Part shown: positions 16,055 to 24,354 of the stretch, in pieces
Position numbering within the stretch: the stretch's first letter is position 1
How the letters are laid out: each line of letters starts with the position of its first letter
NCBI RefSeq assembly: GCF_008107635.1
Contig: NZ_SDGZ01000006.1
Span: 1-64,000, forward strand
Direction: 5' to 3'
Source of the DNA: Weissella muntiaci
GTDB lineage: Bacteria > Bacillota > Bacilli > Lactobacillales > Lactobacillaceae
DNA: 64,000 bases
Made by a program: the position numbers and the translations under genes
The notes under the pieces: model-generated
Told to the model about the DNA's origin: nothing
The model's input: only the letters and a program-made list of their open reading frames with translations
Database searches by the model: none

Positions 16055-16717
16055 CTACTGTTGCAAACTTTCTAACAAACGCGCTCGATCAACAATCATT
16101 CGCGTGTGTGTCCCATGCCCAATTTCTCGATTGCCCTCCCGAGCCACCACATCAAAAGTTATCCTGCGACCATAGACTTTAGTGATAGTCGCTGTTGCGG
16201 TTATTCTGGCGCCTTTAAGCGCACCAGCCGTATGAAAAACATGCACCTCTGTTCCAACTTGCGACTCTTCAACACTTAGTGCAGATGCGATACAGTCAGT
16301 AGCCGTATTCTCCAATAATCCAATTAAAAATGGGGTTGCAAATACTGGCATTAAATCGCCCTTTACTGCTCCCGTCATATTAGTATCATCAACAATTAAT
16401 GACTCCGAAAAACGCTTGCCAATAAATAGCGGTGATTCAATCATGCCACCTTGAATCGTCAAGATTGCCGCCATCACATGCTTACACATTAGTGGCGCCC
16501 CTTCATCACATGTACAGTAAAACTGTTTAACATCTCTACCGTCACCTTTGATTCTAATCACTCCGCTCTCACCATCACCAACAAATATATAACTATTTGG
16601 GTTGCCTAACGGAATGATTTTTAAGGCGCCAACCTCAAACAATGCAATGCCGGCCGAAAAGTTTTCCGCATTCATAGTCCGACTTTCCATCGTCGCACGA
16701 TTTATTTGTACTTTCAT
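16055..16717 (-). CDS. SWIM zinc-finger / FlK-type acyl-CoA thioesterase fusion
   Basis: Two domains can be read in this 220-aa protein. Residues about 1-90 contain a SWIM-type zinc finger, C68-x-C70-x7-C78-x-H80 (CTCDEGAPLMCKH). Residues about 105-220 form a hot-dog thioesterase of the FlK (fluoroacetyl-CoA thioesterase) group. There T128, E136 and H162 have exactly the spacing of FlK's Thr42, Glu50 and His76, followed by the IGHGTHTRMIVD end strand. The gene is last in the acyl-CoA operon, 3 bp after a CoA-transferase gene, so it probably hydrolyses a pathway acyl-CoA. The SWIM part usually binds nucleic acid or protein, and its use here is unknown. The fusion is unusual to my knowledge. 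Confidence 0.8.
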   Translation of the reverse strand: MKVQINRATMESRTMNAENFSAGIALFEVGALKIIPLGNPNSYIFVGDGESGVIRIKGDGRDVKQFYCTCDEGAPLMCKHVMAAILTIQGGMIESPLFIGKRFSESLIVDDTNMTGAVKGDLMPVFATPFLIGLLENTATDCIASALSVEESQVGTEVHVFHTAGALKGARITATATITKVYGRRITFDVVAREGNREIGHGTHTRMIVDRARLLESLQQ

Positions 16718-16720
16718 ACT

Positions 16721-18043
16721 TCACCAAATCTTTTCATTATTAGCTGCTACCCGTAATTTCTCACGGAAATCTGGATGTGCGATTGCAATCAGTGCCTCTG
16801 CCCGTTCACGAACATTAAGTCCACGTAACCACGCGATACCATATTCTGTTACAACATAATCAGTATCATTACGCGACGTTGATACAACAGCGCCTTGAGC
16901 CAAAAAAGGAACGATCTTGGAGTGCAGTTGACCAGACTCATCTTTATAAGTCGAATGACAAGCAATAATTGATTTACCACCCTTTGACATCTGTGCACCA
17001 CGTACTGTTTCGGACTGTCCGCCGGTCCCAGACCATTGGACACTGCCAAGTGTCTCCGAAGCACATTGCCCAGTCAAATCAACCTCAAGTGTTGCATTAA
17101 TTGAAACAAATTTATTATTCTGACCAATCGTATAAGGATCATTCGCATATGTACAGCTCTTAAATAATACCGAAGGATTATTATCGATATAATCATACAC
17201 ACGCTGACTCCCCAACGTAAATGAAGCAATCGAGAAATTATTGTTCAACCCTTTTACCGTATTATCAACCGCACCACATTCAATCAGATCAATCATCGTC
17301 TCAGTAAACATTTCAGTATGAATTCCTAAATGTTTCTTATTGCGCAATTCGAACGCAACTGCGTTTGGAATATTACCAATCCCTAACTGCAATGTTGAAC
17401 CATCTTCTACTAAAGTCGCAATTTGGCGACCAATTTCTGCATCAATCTCCGTGTAGGGGGCCAATTGAATATAAGGAATTGGCCGGTTTGATTCGATTAA
17501 TGCTGCCACTTCTGAAATATGCACATTCGTGTCGCCAAAGGTTCGTGGATAATTCGGATTGACTTCAACAATCACAAGTGCCCCGGCATCAATCAAATCA
17601 CGCTCGTAAACGGTACTAACGGACAATGAAAGATATCCGTTCTTGTCCATTGGCGCAACTGTTGAAAACAAGACCGGCCGGCGATGTTCAGTCGTAATTC
17701 GATCCAATGTCTTGCTCAATGCTGTTGTTGAATTCTGCGGAATAGCGCTTGATAATTGATTTTTTTGTGATTCACGTACTGCTCCCGTGAAAAACCAACT
17801 ATTGTGCTCCATTACACCCCGCATTGTTTCATCATGTAACCACAAATAGTCCTTTGTTGGCAAACACGTATTCAAGGTCACACCCTTTACACCCGTTGTT
17901 TTTAAATACTGCAGATGATCCAGCAAAGCAGTGGGTTCGCCAGCCGATTGGCCAGAAAAAATATAATCATGACTTTGAATTAAATCCAACGCACCTTCAA
18001 CGTTTTTCAATTTGCTTTGATATATTGCATCAAAATTTTTCAT
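16721..18043 (-). CDS. Acyl-CoA:carboxylate CoA-transferase, Cat1/AbfT (acetyl-CoA hydrolase) family
   Basis: The 440-aa product matches 4-hydroxybutyrate or butyryl-CoA:acetate CoA-transferases. It has the GIGNIPNAV loop, the catalytic glutamate motif LGIHTEMF (Glu244 with this start) that forms the glutamyl-CoA thioester, and the C-terminal WSGTGGQ CoA-binding motif with VTEYGIAWLRG. It would move CoA between a short-chain acyl-CoA and acetate or another acid. The ATG at 18043 is 7 nt from a GAGG SD; the adjacent ATG at 18046 is only 4 nt away. It follows the permease by a few bases and precedes the thioesterase fusion by 3 bp. Acetyl-CoA hydrolase activity is an alternative. Confidence 0.88.
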   Translation of the reverse strand: MKNFDAIYQSKLKNVEGALDLIQSHDYIFSGQSAGEPTALLDHLQYLKTTGVKGVTLNTCLPTKDYLWLHDETMRGVMEHNSWFFTGAVRESQKNQLSSAIPQNSTTALSKTLDRITTEHRRPVLFSTVAPMDKNGYLSLSVSTVYERDLIDAGALVIVEVNPNYPRTFGDTNVHISEVAALIESNRPIPYIQLAPYTEIDAEIGRQIATLVEDGSTLQLGIGNIPNAVAFELRNKKHLGIHTEMFTETMIDLIECGAVDNTVKGLNNNFSIASFTLGSQRVYDYIDNNPSVLFKSCTYANDPYTIGQNNKFVSINATLEVDLTGQCASETLGSVQWSGTGGQSETVRGAQMSKGGKSIIACHSTYKDESGQLHSKIVPFLAQGAVVSTSRNDTDYVVTEYGIAWLRGLNVRERAEALIAIAHPDFREKLRVAANNEKIW

Positions 18044-18052
18044 CATTCAGCC

Positions 18053-19423
18053 TCATAAACTCGCAAATAAAATAATAATAATTAGCCCAATCAAGTTACC
18101 GACGGCAACTGTTGTAACAGCGTATTTGTAAGAATTCTTTTGCTTCAATTTCGATAAAGCCAAAAAAGTAATGAACGCACCTGATTGTGGTACCAATGTT
18201 GCAAAGCCGGATGCAACAGCCGCTACACGATGAATTATCTGTGGTTGAATTCCAGCTGCGAGATAATGCTGTGCAAAGTTTGGCATGACAATCCCTAACG
18301 CTCCAGATGATGATCCCGTAATCGCAGTAATCACCGAGGTTAAAGCTGTTAACGAGATCAGTGAACCGCCGGGCATATGGAAGATCGCTTTTTGAATTAC
18401 TTCAAACCCTGGTGCACCAACAACCACAGCACCAAAAGCCACCGCTGAAGCTGTGGCAATAATTGGTGCAAATGCACTGGTTGTTCCAAGCGTTAATGTT
18501 GTTTTAGGTTGTGAAATAAACTTACGGAATAAGATTACCGATAACAATATAGCCAAAATAAGTGCAACATAGATAACGTTTTTCTTAACCAATTCATTTC
18601 CAAGAACTGAACCGCTAATTGCAATAATAATCAACAACAGTAGTGGTGAAATTGATGCGCCAAAACTTGGTAACTCACGATTAGTTTCATCCACATCGTT
18701 GATATCCGCGTAGGTCGCAAAGTTTTCACCCTTTTTCAAACTCTTATTCAAAGCATATCGCATATAAAACAAGCCAAAAATCGTTGTGGCAACTGCGGCG
18801 ACTAAACTTGGCAGAGCGTCAGCCGTGAGCGAAGTTCCCAAAGTTGTCATTGGAATAACATTTTGGATTGCCGGAGTTCCAGGTAGCATGACCATTGTAA
18901 TTGTTGCTAATCCAAGCCATAAAGGAATTGTAACCAACGTCCATGCAATATCTAACTTTTTGAATAAGGCTCGCGCCAAAGGAATGATCGCAAACATTGC
19001 CACAAAGAGTGAAATTCCACCATAGGTTAACAACGTTGTAATTACAAATACGGCAACCAGCACTCGGTAAGGACTATCCGAACCAAATTTTTTTAGAATA
19101 AAGTTAGCAATTGACACAGTCGCACCAGATGCTTCCATGAATTTCGCCAAAATCGCACCAAATAAAAAGATTGCAAAATACGAGATAATATAATCTCCTA
19201 GTGCTGGCATGAAAGCATGCGGATTGTACAAAAAGGTACCCACTTTGGCTGGGTTTGCAACTGGTTCACTTCCTAGTAATGTTTTAATAACATCCATGTT
19301 ATTAAGTAATACTACGAGCAAAGATGCAATCAAGGCTGCAATCGTAATATGTACCTCTTTAACAACCAATAAAATAATCGTGCAAATACCAATCAGAATT
19401 CCGATTGTTCCTAAAAGACCCAT
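18053..19423 (-). CDS. GntP-family organic-acid permease
   Basis: The 456-aa protein has about twelve to fourteen membrane segments. GntP-like text includes a TYGGISLFVAMFAIIPLARALF helix pair (quoted in part: TYGGISLFVAMFAI), MLPGTPAIQNVIP and GSSSGALGIVMP. The family moves gluconate, serine or 3-hydroxybutyrate-type acids with protons; Bacillus YxjC sits next to CoA-transferase genes. Here it lies between two CoA-transferase genes. Uptake of a hydroxy- or enoic acid, or exchange for the saturated product, is therefore the natural inference. The start codon ATG at 19423 has a GGAGAAGGAAA SD. An intrinsic terminator-like hairpin precedes it. Confidence 0.85.
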   Translation of the reverse strand: MGLLGTIGILIGICTIILLVVKEVHITIAALIASLLVVLLNNMDVIKTLLGSEPVANPAKVGTFLYNPHAFMPALGDYIISYFAIFLFGAILAKFMEASGATVSIANFILKKFGSDSPYRVLVAVFVITTLLTYGGISLFVAMFAIIPLARALFKKLDIAWTLVTIPLWLGLATITMVMLPGTPAIQNVIPMTTLGTSLTADALPSLVAAVATTIFGLFYMRYALNKSLKKGENFATYADINDVDETNRELPSFGASISPLLLLIIIAISGSVLGNELVKKNVIYVALILAILLSVILFRKFISQPKTTLTLGTTSAFAPIIATASAVAFGAVVVGAPGFEVIQKAIFHMPGGSLISLTALTSVITAITGSSSGALGIVMPNFAQHYLAAGIQPQIIHRVAAVASGFATLVPQSGAFITFLALSKLKQKNSYKYAVTTVAVGNLIGLIIIILFASL

Positions 19424-19441
19424 TTTCCTTCTCCTCGAAAT

Positions 19442-19467
19442 AAAAAGGAAGGAGACACGCTCCTTCC
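19442..19467 (-). terminator. Intra-operon hairpin with T-run (attenuating terminator)
   Basis: On the minus strand GGAAGGAG (19460-19467) and CTCCTTCC (19447-19454) form an 8-bp GC-rich stem with a 5-nt loop, followed by TTTTTA. It lies between the propionate-CoA-transferase-type gene and the permease. It would lower expression of the last three genes or stabilise the upstream mRNA. Confidence 0.75.
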
Positions 19468-19480
19468 TTCCAGCAGTGCC

Positions 19481-21037
19481 TTATTGCAGACCCATCTTCT
19501 CATCCCTAAAGATTTTTGAATCCATTTTATTAAGCACATCTTTCTGTATGATCGGCTCGAAAGCCATTTGATCCAAAACATCTTTTTGTAAGTCCACTCC
19601 GGGCGCAATTTCAAGTAATTGAACCCCATTTTCAACTAACTTAAAGACTGCGCGTTCTGTAACATAATAAACATTTTGTTTGTTGTGTCGGGCTGTTGCG
19701 GCTGAGAATGTAATTTGCTCCACATTCCGGACAAATTTCTTAGCTCGTCCTTCATTATCAATTTGCAATTCTCCATTGGCATTAATTGAAGTCTTTAGCC
19801 CACCGGCAGTCAATGTACCTGTAAAGATTACAGTATGGGTATTTTGGCTAATATTCACAAAGCCACCTGTTCCTGCAATTTTAGGTCCAAATTTAGAAAC
19901 GTTCACATTTCCGGATTGATCAAATTCAGCAAGTCCCAAATAGGCAACATCAATTCCGCCACCATCATAAAAATCAAACATTAAGTTCTGATCAATGATG
20001 GCTTCTGGTGAAATTGCAGAGCCAAAATCAAAGCCACCCTGTGGAGCACCACCAAAAGTTCCTGGTTCCAAAACAGCGGTGAAATTATCACCTAAGCCTT
20101 CCTCTTTGAAGACAGCGGCTACATATTCTGGAACACCAATCCCATAGTTTACGACGCGAGTTCCTTCAGGAACAAGCATCGCTCCACGGCGACCGATGAT
20201 CTTTTTTTGATCAAGCTTTAATGGTGCCGCATCGTCATTAACCACCAAACCTGCTGTTACAAATTCACTTTTATATTGAGATGCTAAAGTCTGTTTGTGT
20301 TTAGTAACATCAGCAACTTCAACAACGTAGTCAACCAAAATTCCTGGAACTTTGATTGACTTTGGATCAAGCGAGCCACTTTTCACAACGTGCTTAACTT
20401 GGACAATTACAATCCCACCATTATTATGTGCAGCTGTCGCAATTGACGTTGTTTCCAATGTAAGTGACTCCTCATCCATAGAAATATTGCCGTCTTCATC
20501 GGCATAAGTTCCTCGCAGAATTGCAACATTGGGACGTGGGAAATGGTACATCAGATAATCTTCATTATCTAATTGAATTTTATCTACCAATGCTGGGGTA
20601 ATTTCATTCAAACGACCACCTGCTTGTTCTGGATCAACAAAAGTTCCTAAGCCCGTCTTCGAAATCAAGAAATTCTTACCCGCAGCCAACTCGCGGAATG
20701 CCTGTGAAATCACACCCTGAGGAAAGTTATAGGCCTGTAGCTCATTTGCAGCAACAAGTGGCTGGAGCTTAGGAGCTAACCCCCAATGTCCACCAATTAC
20801 CATCTTCGACATACCCTTGTAAGCCAATCGATTCATTCCCAGATCACCTGAATCACCAATCCCGGCAGAATAAATCGTGGTCAAAGCATTTGGAACCCCG
20901 ACTTCCATAAAAGCGGTTTCCATCTCTTCTAAGATTTCTTCAGCAACAACATTTCCCATAAAGCCTTCAAGGCCAATGACCGCACCGTTAGGAATCAATT
21001 TTACAGCCTCTTTAGCTGTTATAAATTTAACTGTCAT
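19481..21037 (-). CDS. Propionate CoA-transferase-type enzyme (fused alpha/beta)
   Basis: This 518-aa protein fuses the two halves of a family I CoA-transferase. It starts with FITAKEAVKLIPNGAVIGLEGF, has the glycine-rich TYADEDGNISMDEESLTLE region, and ends its active-site loop in AVLEPGTFGGAP. The catalytic Glu324 has the same number as in Clostridium propionicum Pct. These enzymes load CoA from acetyl- or butyryl-CoA onto 2- or 3-hydroxy acids and short fatty acids. An AAGGAG SD overlaps the fabV stop 9 bp away. A second, unrelated CoA-transferase in the operon suggests one enzyme for loading and one for release. Confidence 0.9.
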   Translation of the reverse strand: MTVKFITAKEAVKLIPNGAVIGLEGFMGNVVAEEILEEMETAFMEVGVPNALTTIYSAGIGDSGDLGMNRLAYKGMSKMVIGGHWGLAPKLQPLVAANELQAYNFPQGVISQAFRELAAGKNFLISKTGLGTFVDPEQAGGRLNEITPALVDKIQLDNEDYLMYHFPRPNVAILRGTYADEDGNISMDEESLTLETTSIATAAHNNGGIVIVQVKHVVKSGSLDPKSIKVPGILVDYVVEVADVTKHKQTLASQYKSEFVTAGLVVNDDAAPLKLDQKKIIGRRGAMLVPEGTRVVNYGIGVPEYVAAVFKEEGLGDNFTAVLEPGTFGGAPQGGFDFGSAISPEAIIDQNLMFDFYDGGGIDVAYLGLAEFDQSGNVNVSKFGPKIAGTGGFVNISQNTHTVIFTGTLTAGGLKTSINANGELQIDNEGRAKKFVRNVEQITFSAATARHNKQNVYYVTERAVFKLVENGVQLLEIAPGVDLQKDVLDQMAFEPIIQKDVLNKMDSKIFRDEKMGLQ

Positions 21038-21046
21038 TTTCGCTCC

Positions 21047-22228
21047 TTAAGGCTTCAAAGTTAGCAAGTCGTCAAATTCAAACTCATCAATAGTATTTCC
21101 CTCAACTTCAAAACCATTTAAGTTCAGGAACTCTGTTCTGAACAAATCGTAAGCCGCAATGTCTGTCTTAAAGTTTTCTGCAGTAATCTCGTTAAAGAGT
21201 GCTTCAACCTTAGCTTGTAATGCTGGTTCAAGTTCAAAACTATCTGGGCGCATCCGTCCCTTCTCGTCATAGTTTGCTTGGTCACCATACAACATCGTCC
21301 GGTATGTCCGATCGATATGCATTATTGGTGTCTCGTGGTTTTCTTCAAGCTTATAAAGCGCAATTAGATATTTCGGTAAAATTGGAATAACCACAGATGC
21401 TTTTGTGGTTACGGCACGCGCAACAATAATGGTTGCCTTACCAGCAATGTCTTGAATATTTTCATTGATTCGAACCGCTGATTCTTCTGTTTGGTCCTTA
21501 GCACGTCCTAAGGCGCCACCATGATAGAAAGCATGGGTCATTTTAGGACCAATATAACTGTAAAGGACTGTCTTGAAGTTATCAGCAAGGACGCCGGCCT
21601 CTTTAAGTAAGTTGACCCACCATTCCCAGTCTTCGCCACCCATGACTTTGACAGTTCCTTCAACTTCCTCAGGTGTAGCGGCATGTACAGTTTGTTCAAA
21701 AATCTCTTCCGTCTCAAGATTGATATTCTCACCTGTCACATCTTGTCCAATTGGGTTAAGCGAACTAAACCATTTCTTACCCATTGGATCGACACGAACT
21801 CCAGAAGCCAAACTATAAACAAGTAGGTCAATCTTGCCACCAAACTCTTTTTGGATATATGCAATTACTTGTTGCTTCATGGCTAAGCTAAAGGCATCGC
21901 CAACGAAATTCTTTGCAATCAAGCCGGCCTCTTCTGCAAACTCGCGGAAGAAAATATTATTATACCAACCGGCCGTACCAATATTGGTCTCTGTTTTTGG
22001 TCCGCGTTCAAAACTTACAGCAATTGTGTCAGCCCCAGCACCAAAAGCAGATGAGATCCGAGAAGATAGACCGTAAGATGATGACCCACCAATAATTAGA
22101 ACCTTCTTAGGACCTTCATAAGACCCCTGAGCTTTAACATAATCAATTTCGTTCAGAACTTCTTGGCGAATACCGTAGGGGTTAACTGAACGGGCAACGT
22201 TGCCTTTCATTTGTAATGATGCTTTCAT
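21047..22228 (-). CDS. fabV: FabV/Ter-type trans-2-enoyl-CoA (ACP) reductase
   Basis: The 393-aa protein is a FabV/Ter reductase over its full length. It has the N-terminal NPYGI block, the Rossmann loop GGSSSYGLSSRISSAFGAG and Glu74 after the second strand (VSFERGP), which favours NADH. GWYN follows, and the active site is Tyr235-x8-Lys244 (YHGGALGRAK), identical in spacing and numbering to Yersinia FabV. It reduces crotonyl-CoA-like 2-enoyl thioesters irreversibly with NADH. It lies between a hydratase and a CoA-transferase gene rather than with fatty-acid synthesis genes. This argues for a fermentative Ter role rather than FabI replacement. Confidence 0.95.
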   Translation of the reverse strand: MKASLQMKGNVARSVNPYGIRQEVLNEIDYVKAQGSYEGPKKVLIIGGSSSYGLSSRISSAFGAGADTIAVSFERGPKTETNIGTAGWYNNIFFREFAEEAGLIAKNFVGDAFSLAMKQQVIAYIQKEFGGKIDLLVYSLASGVRVDPMGKKWFSSLNPIGQDVTGENINLETEEIFEQTVHAATPEEVEGTVKVMGGEDWEWWVNLLKEAGVLADNFKTVLYSYIGPKMTHAFYHGGALGRAKDQTEESAVRINENIQDIAGKATIIVARAVTTKASVVIPILPKYLIALYKLEENHETPIMHIDRTYRTMLYGDQANYDEKGRMRPDSFELEPALQAKVEALFNEITAENFKTDIAAYDLFRTEFLNLNGFEVEGNTIDEFEFDDLLTLKP

Positions 22229-22272
22229 TTTATCTCTTCCTTATGCTCTCTGAATGACAGTATCCTGAGTTG

Positions 22273-22707
22273 TTATCCCTCTGGTGGAATAACTGTGGCA
22301 GTACCAGTTGTAACAATTTCACCATCTTGGTTTGTTACAACAGTATCAAAAGTGGCAATTGTAAAATGCTTTTTTGGTGTCAATTCAGACAATGTCACTT
22401 TAGCAGTGATCACATCTCCAAAGTGAATTGGCTTTTGAAATTTTAAATCCTGACCCAGATAGATTGTCCCCGGTCCTGGTAAATGCATTCCCAACACTGC
22501 AGAGATTAAACCAGCCCCTAACATTCCATGCGCTATCCGCGTTTTAAAGGGCGTTGTTTCTGCATATGCTTCATCGGTATGCGCTGGATTGTGATCACCA
22601 GTTACTTCCGCAAAACCTTGAACATCCGCTTCGCTAACCTGCTTTGAAATCTCCTTAGACATTCCGATAACCAATTCAGAAGTCTTAACATTTGTGTAAT
22701 CGCTCAT
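22273..22707 (-). CDS. MaoC/PhaJ-type (R)-specific enoyl-CoA hydratase
   Basis: The 144-aa single hot-dog protein carries the hydratase 2 motif FAEVTGDHNPAHTDEAYA. Asp38 and His43 have the same 5-residue spacing as Asp31/His36 of Aeromonas PhaJ, followed by AHGMLGAGLIS. It interconverts (R)-3-hydroxyacyl-CoA and trans-2-enoyl-CoA. It is the first gene of the operon, 44 bp upstream of fabV, so its enoyl-CoA product is the direct substrate of the reductase. The single-domain short form usually prefers C4-C6 substrates, though chain length cannot be read here. Confidence 0.92.
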   Translation of the reverse strand: MSDYTNVKTSELVIGMSKEISKQVSEADVQGFAEVTGDHNPAHTDEAYAETTPFKTRIAHGMLGAGLISAVLGMHLPGPGTIYLGQDLKFQKPIHFGDVITAKVTLSELTPKKHFTIATFDTVVTNQDGEIVTTGTATVIPPEG

Positions 22708-22746
22708 TATGAAGTTCCTTTCTCATGCTACTTATAACACAAGTTT

Positions 22747-22775
22747 AGGATAGCGCTTACATTGACAAAAATCAA
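22747..22775 (-). promoter_or_regulatory. Promoter of the acyl-CoA operon with cre and FNR-like sites
   Basis: On the minus strand TTGATT (22770-22775) and TATCCT (22747-22752) are 17 bp apart. TGTAAGCGCTATCC (22748-22761) matches the cre consensus TGWAANCGNTNWCA at 13 of 14 positions and covers the -10 box and most of the spacer, so CcpA would repress. TTGACAAAAATCAA (22762-22775, plus strand) differs from the FNR box TTGATN4ATCAA at one base and covers the -35. Catabolite repression is well supported; redox control is speculative. Confidence 0.65.
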
Positions 22776-22921
22776 TATTACATTTAATAGCCATTCTTAT
22801 ATTGGAATGCCTAATTTTAAGCGATATGGTTTTCATTTACAGATAAATAATATTCCACATATATTTTCAAGGAATTCGAAAAAGATTTCATCTAAAAAGG
22901 CAATAACTTTACTAGACAATT

Positions 22922-22965
22922 AAAAAGCGTTGATATACAGTTTCCACTGTACATCAACGCTTTTT
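22922..22965 (-). terminator. Strong terminator of obg
   Basis: A 20-bp stem with one mismatch (AAAAAGCGTTGATATACAGT with its partner at 22946-22965) and a 4-nt loop ends in a T-run on both strands. It lies just past the obg stop. Confidence 0.92.
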
Positions 22966-22973
22966 AATTTTAA

Positions 22974-24284
22974 TTAGGCCTCATACTCAAACGCAAAATC
23001 AAGCAATCGAACCGTATCACCGGCTTCAGCACCAGCTTCAGCCAAGGCACGGTCGACACCCATAAAGCGCATTTGACGAGCAAAACGCATCAATGATTCT
23101 GTATAACCGACATTTGTTCGCTTGAACAAACGCTCAATCTCATCCCCAGACAAGATCCAAGTACCATCTTCATCTTGTGAAAGTTCAAATGGTGCCGCGT
23201 CAGCTGTAAACTCATACAAGGCACTGTCAGAATCAGCCTCTTCCATTCCCTTAGGAATGAATTGTGGTGTCTCATCAAGCAAAGTTGCAGTTCGTTGCAA
23301 GAGTGGTTCCAATCCATCACGCGTCAATGAAGAGATTGGCATAATCTCAATATCATCATCAATTTCTGGATCAGCTGCTAACTTGGCCTTAAATTCGGCT
23401 AACGTCTCTGCTGCATCTGGCATATCCATCTTGGTTGGTACGATAATTTGTGGCCGTTCCAACAACATTGGATCATATTCAGCTAATTCTTGATTGATTG
23501 CAAGATAATTTTCATATGGGTCTGACTCTGGATCAACCCCTGACATATCAAGCATATGCAAGATTACACGAGTTCGTTCAACGTGACGTAGGAATTGGAT
23601 TCCCAATCCTACACCTTCTGAAGCTCCTTCAATCAACCCTGGTAAATCAGCCATAACAAAATCACGTCCATCATCCAAACGCACCATCCCCAAATTGGGA
23701 ACAAGGGTTGTAAAGTGATATGCCGCAATCTTAGGCTTAGCCGCCGTAACAACTGATAACAAGGTTGACTTACCAACTGACGGGAATCCAACCAACCCAA
23801 CATCTGCCAAAACCTTCAGCTCAAGTTGAATTTCACGTTCCTCACCAGGCTCACCGTTTTCAGCAATTTCTGGTGCTGGGTTCTTTGATGATGCGAAACG
23901 GATGTTTCCGCGACCACCACGACCACCAGCTGCTACGACCAAGCGATCACCCTGCTCAATCAAATCGCCAATTACCTGACCAGTCTCCGCATCAGTTACC
24001 GTAGTTCCTTGTGGTACGCGGATTACCAAATCATCTGATGACCGCCCTGTCATGGCCTTAGTTGCTCCATTTCCACCAGCAGTGGCCTTAAAATGGCTCT
24101 TATAGCGGAAATCCATCAGGGTGCGCAAACCCTCATCTACTGTCAAAACGATTGAACCGCCACGGCCGCCATCGCCACCGAAAGGTCCTCCCATATTGAT
24201 ATACTTTTCATGTCGGAAGGAAACGGCTCCATCGCCACCCTTACCAGCTTTTACATTAATTTTAACTTGGTCGACAAACGCCAT
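22974..24284 (-). CDS. obg: Obg/CgtA GTPase
   Basis: The 436-aa protein shows the three Obg domains. They are a glycine-rich N-terminal fold ([22 protein letters not shown] in part), a G domain with [21 protein letters not shown] and the PTKMD base motif, and a C-terminal OCT domain. It is an essential ribosome-associated GTPase in 50S assembly and stress control. The ATG at 24284 (MAFVDQ) has SD GAGG 8 nt upstream and matches family starts. An upstream GTG at 24299 is unlikely. Confidence 0.97.
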   Translation of the reverse strand: MAFVDQVKINVKAGKGGDGAVSFRHEKYINMGGPFGGDGGRGGSIVLTVDEGLRTLMDFRYKSHFKATAGGNGATKAMTGRSSDDLVIRVPQGTTVTDAETGQVIGDLIEQGDRLVVAAGGRGGRGNIRFASSKNPAPEIAENGEPGEEREIQLELKVLADVGLVGFPSVGKSTLLSVVTAAKPKIAAYHFTTLVPNLGMVRLDDGRDFVMADLPGLIEGASEGVGLGIQFLRHVERTRVILHMLDMSGVDPESDPYENYLAINQELAEYDPMLLERPQIIVPTKMDMPDAAETLAEFKAKLAADPEIDDDIEIMPISSLTRDGLEPLLQRTATLLDETPQFIPKGMEEADSDSALYEFTADAAPFELSQDEDGTWILSGDEIERLFKRTNVGYTESLMRFARQMRFMGVDRALAEAGAEAGDTVRLLDFAFEYEA

Positions 24285-24354
24285 GCTTGGTGACCTCACT
24301 TTCTCTTATATAGTCCTAACTATTCTACATGAAATTAGGCATAATAGCGACCAT

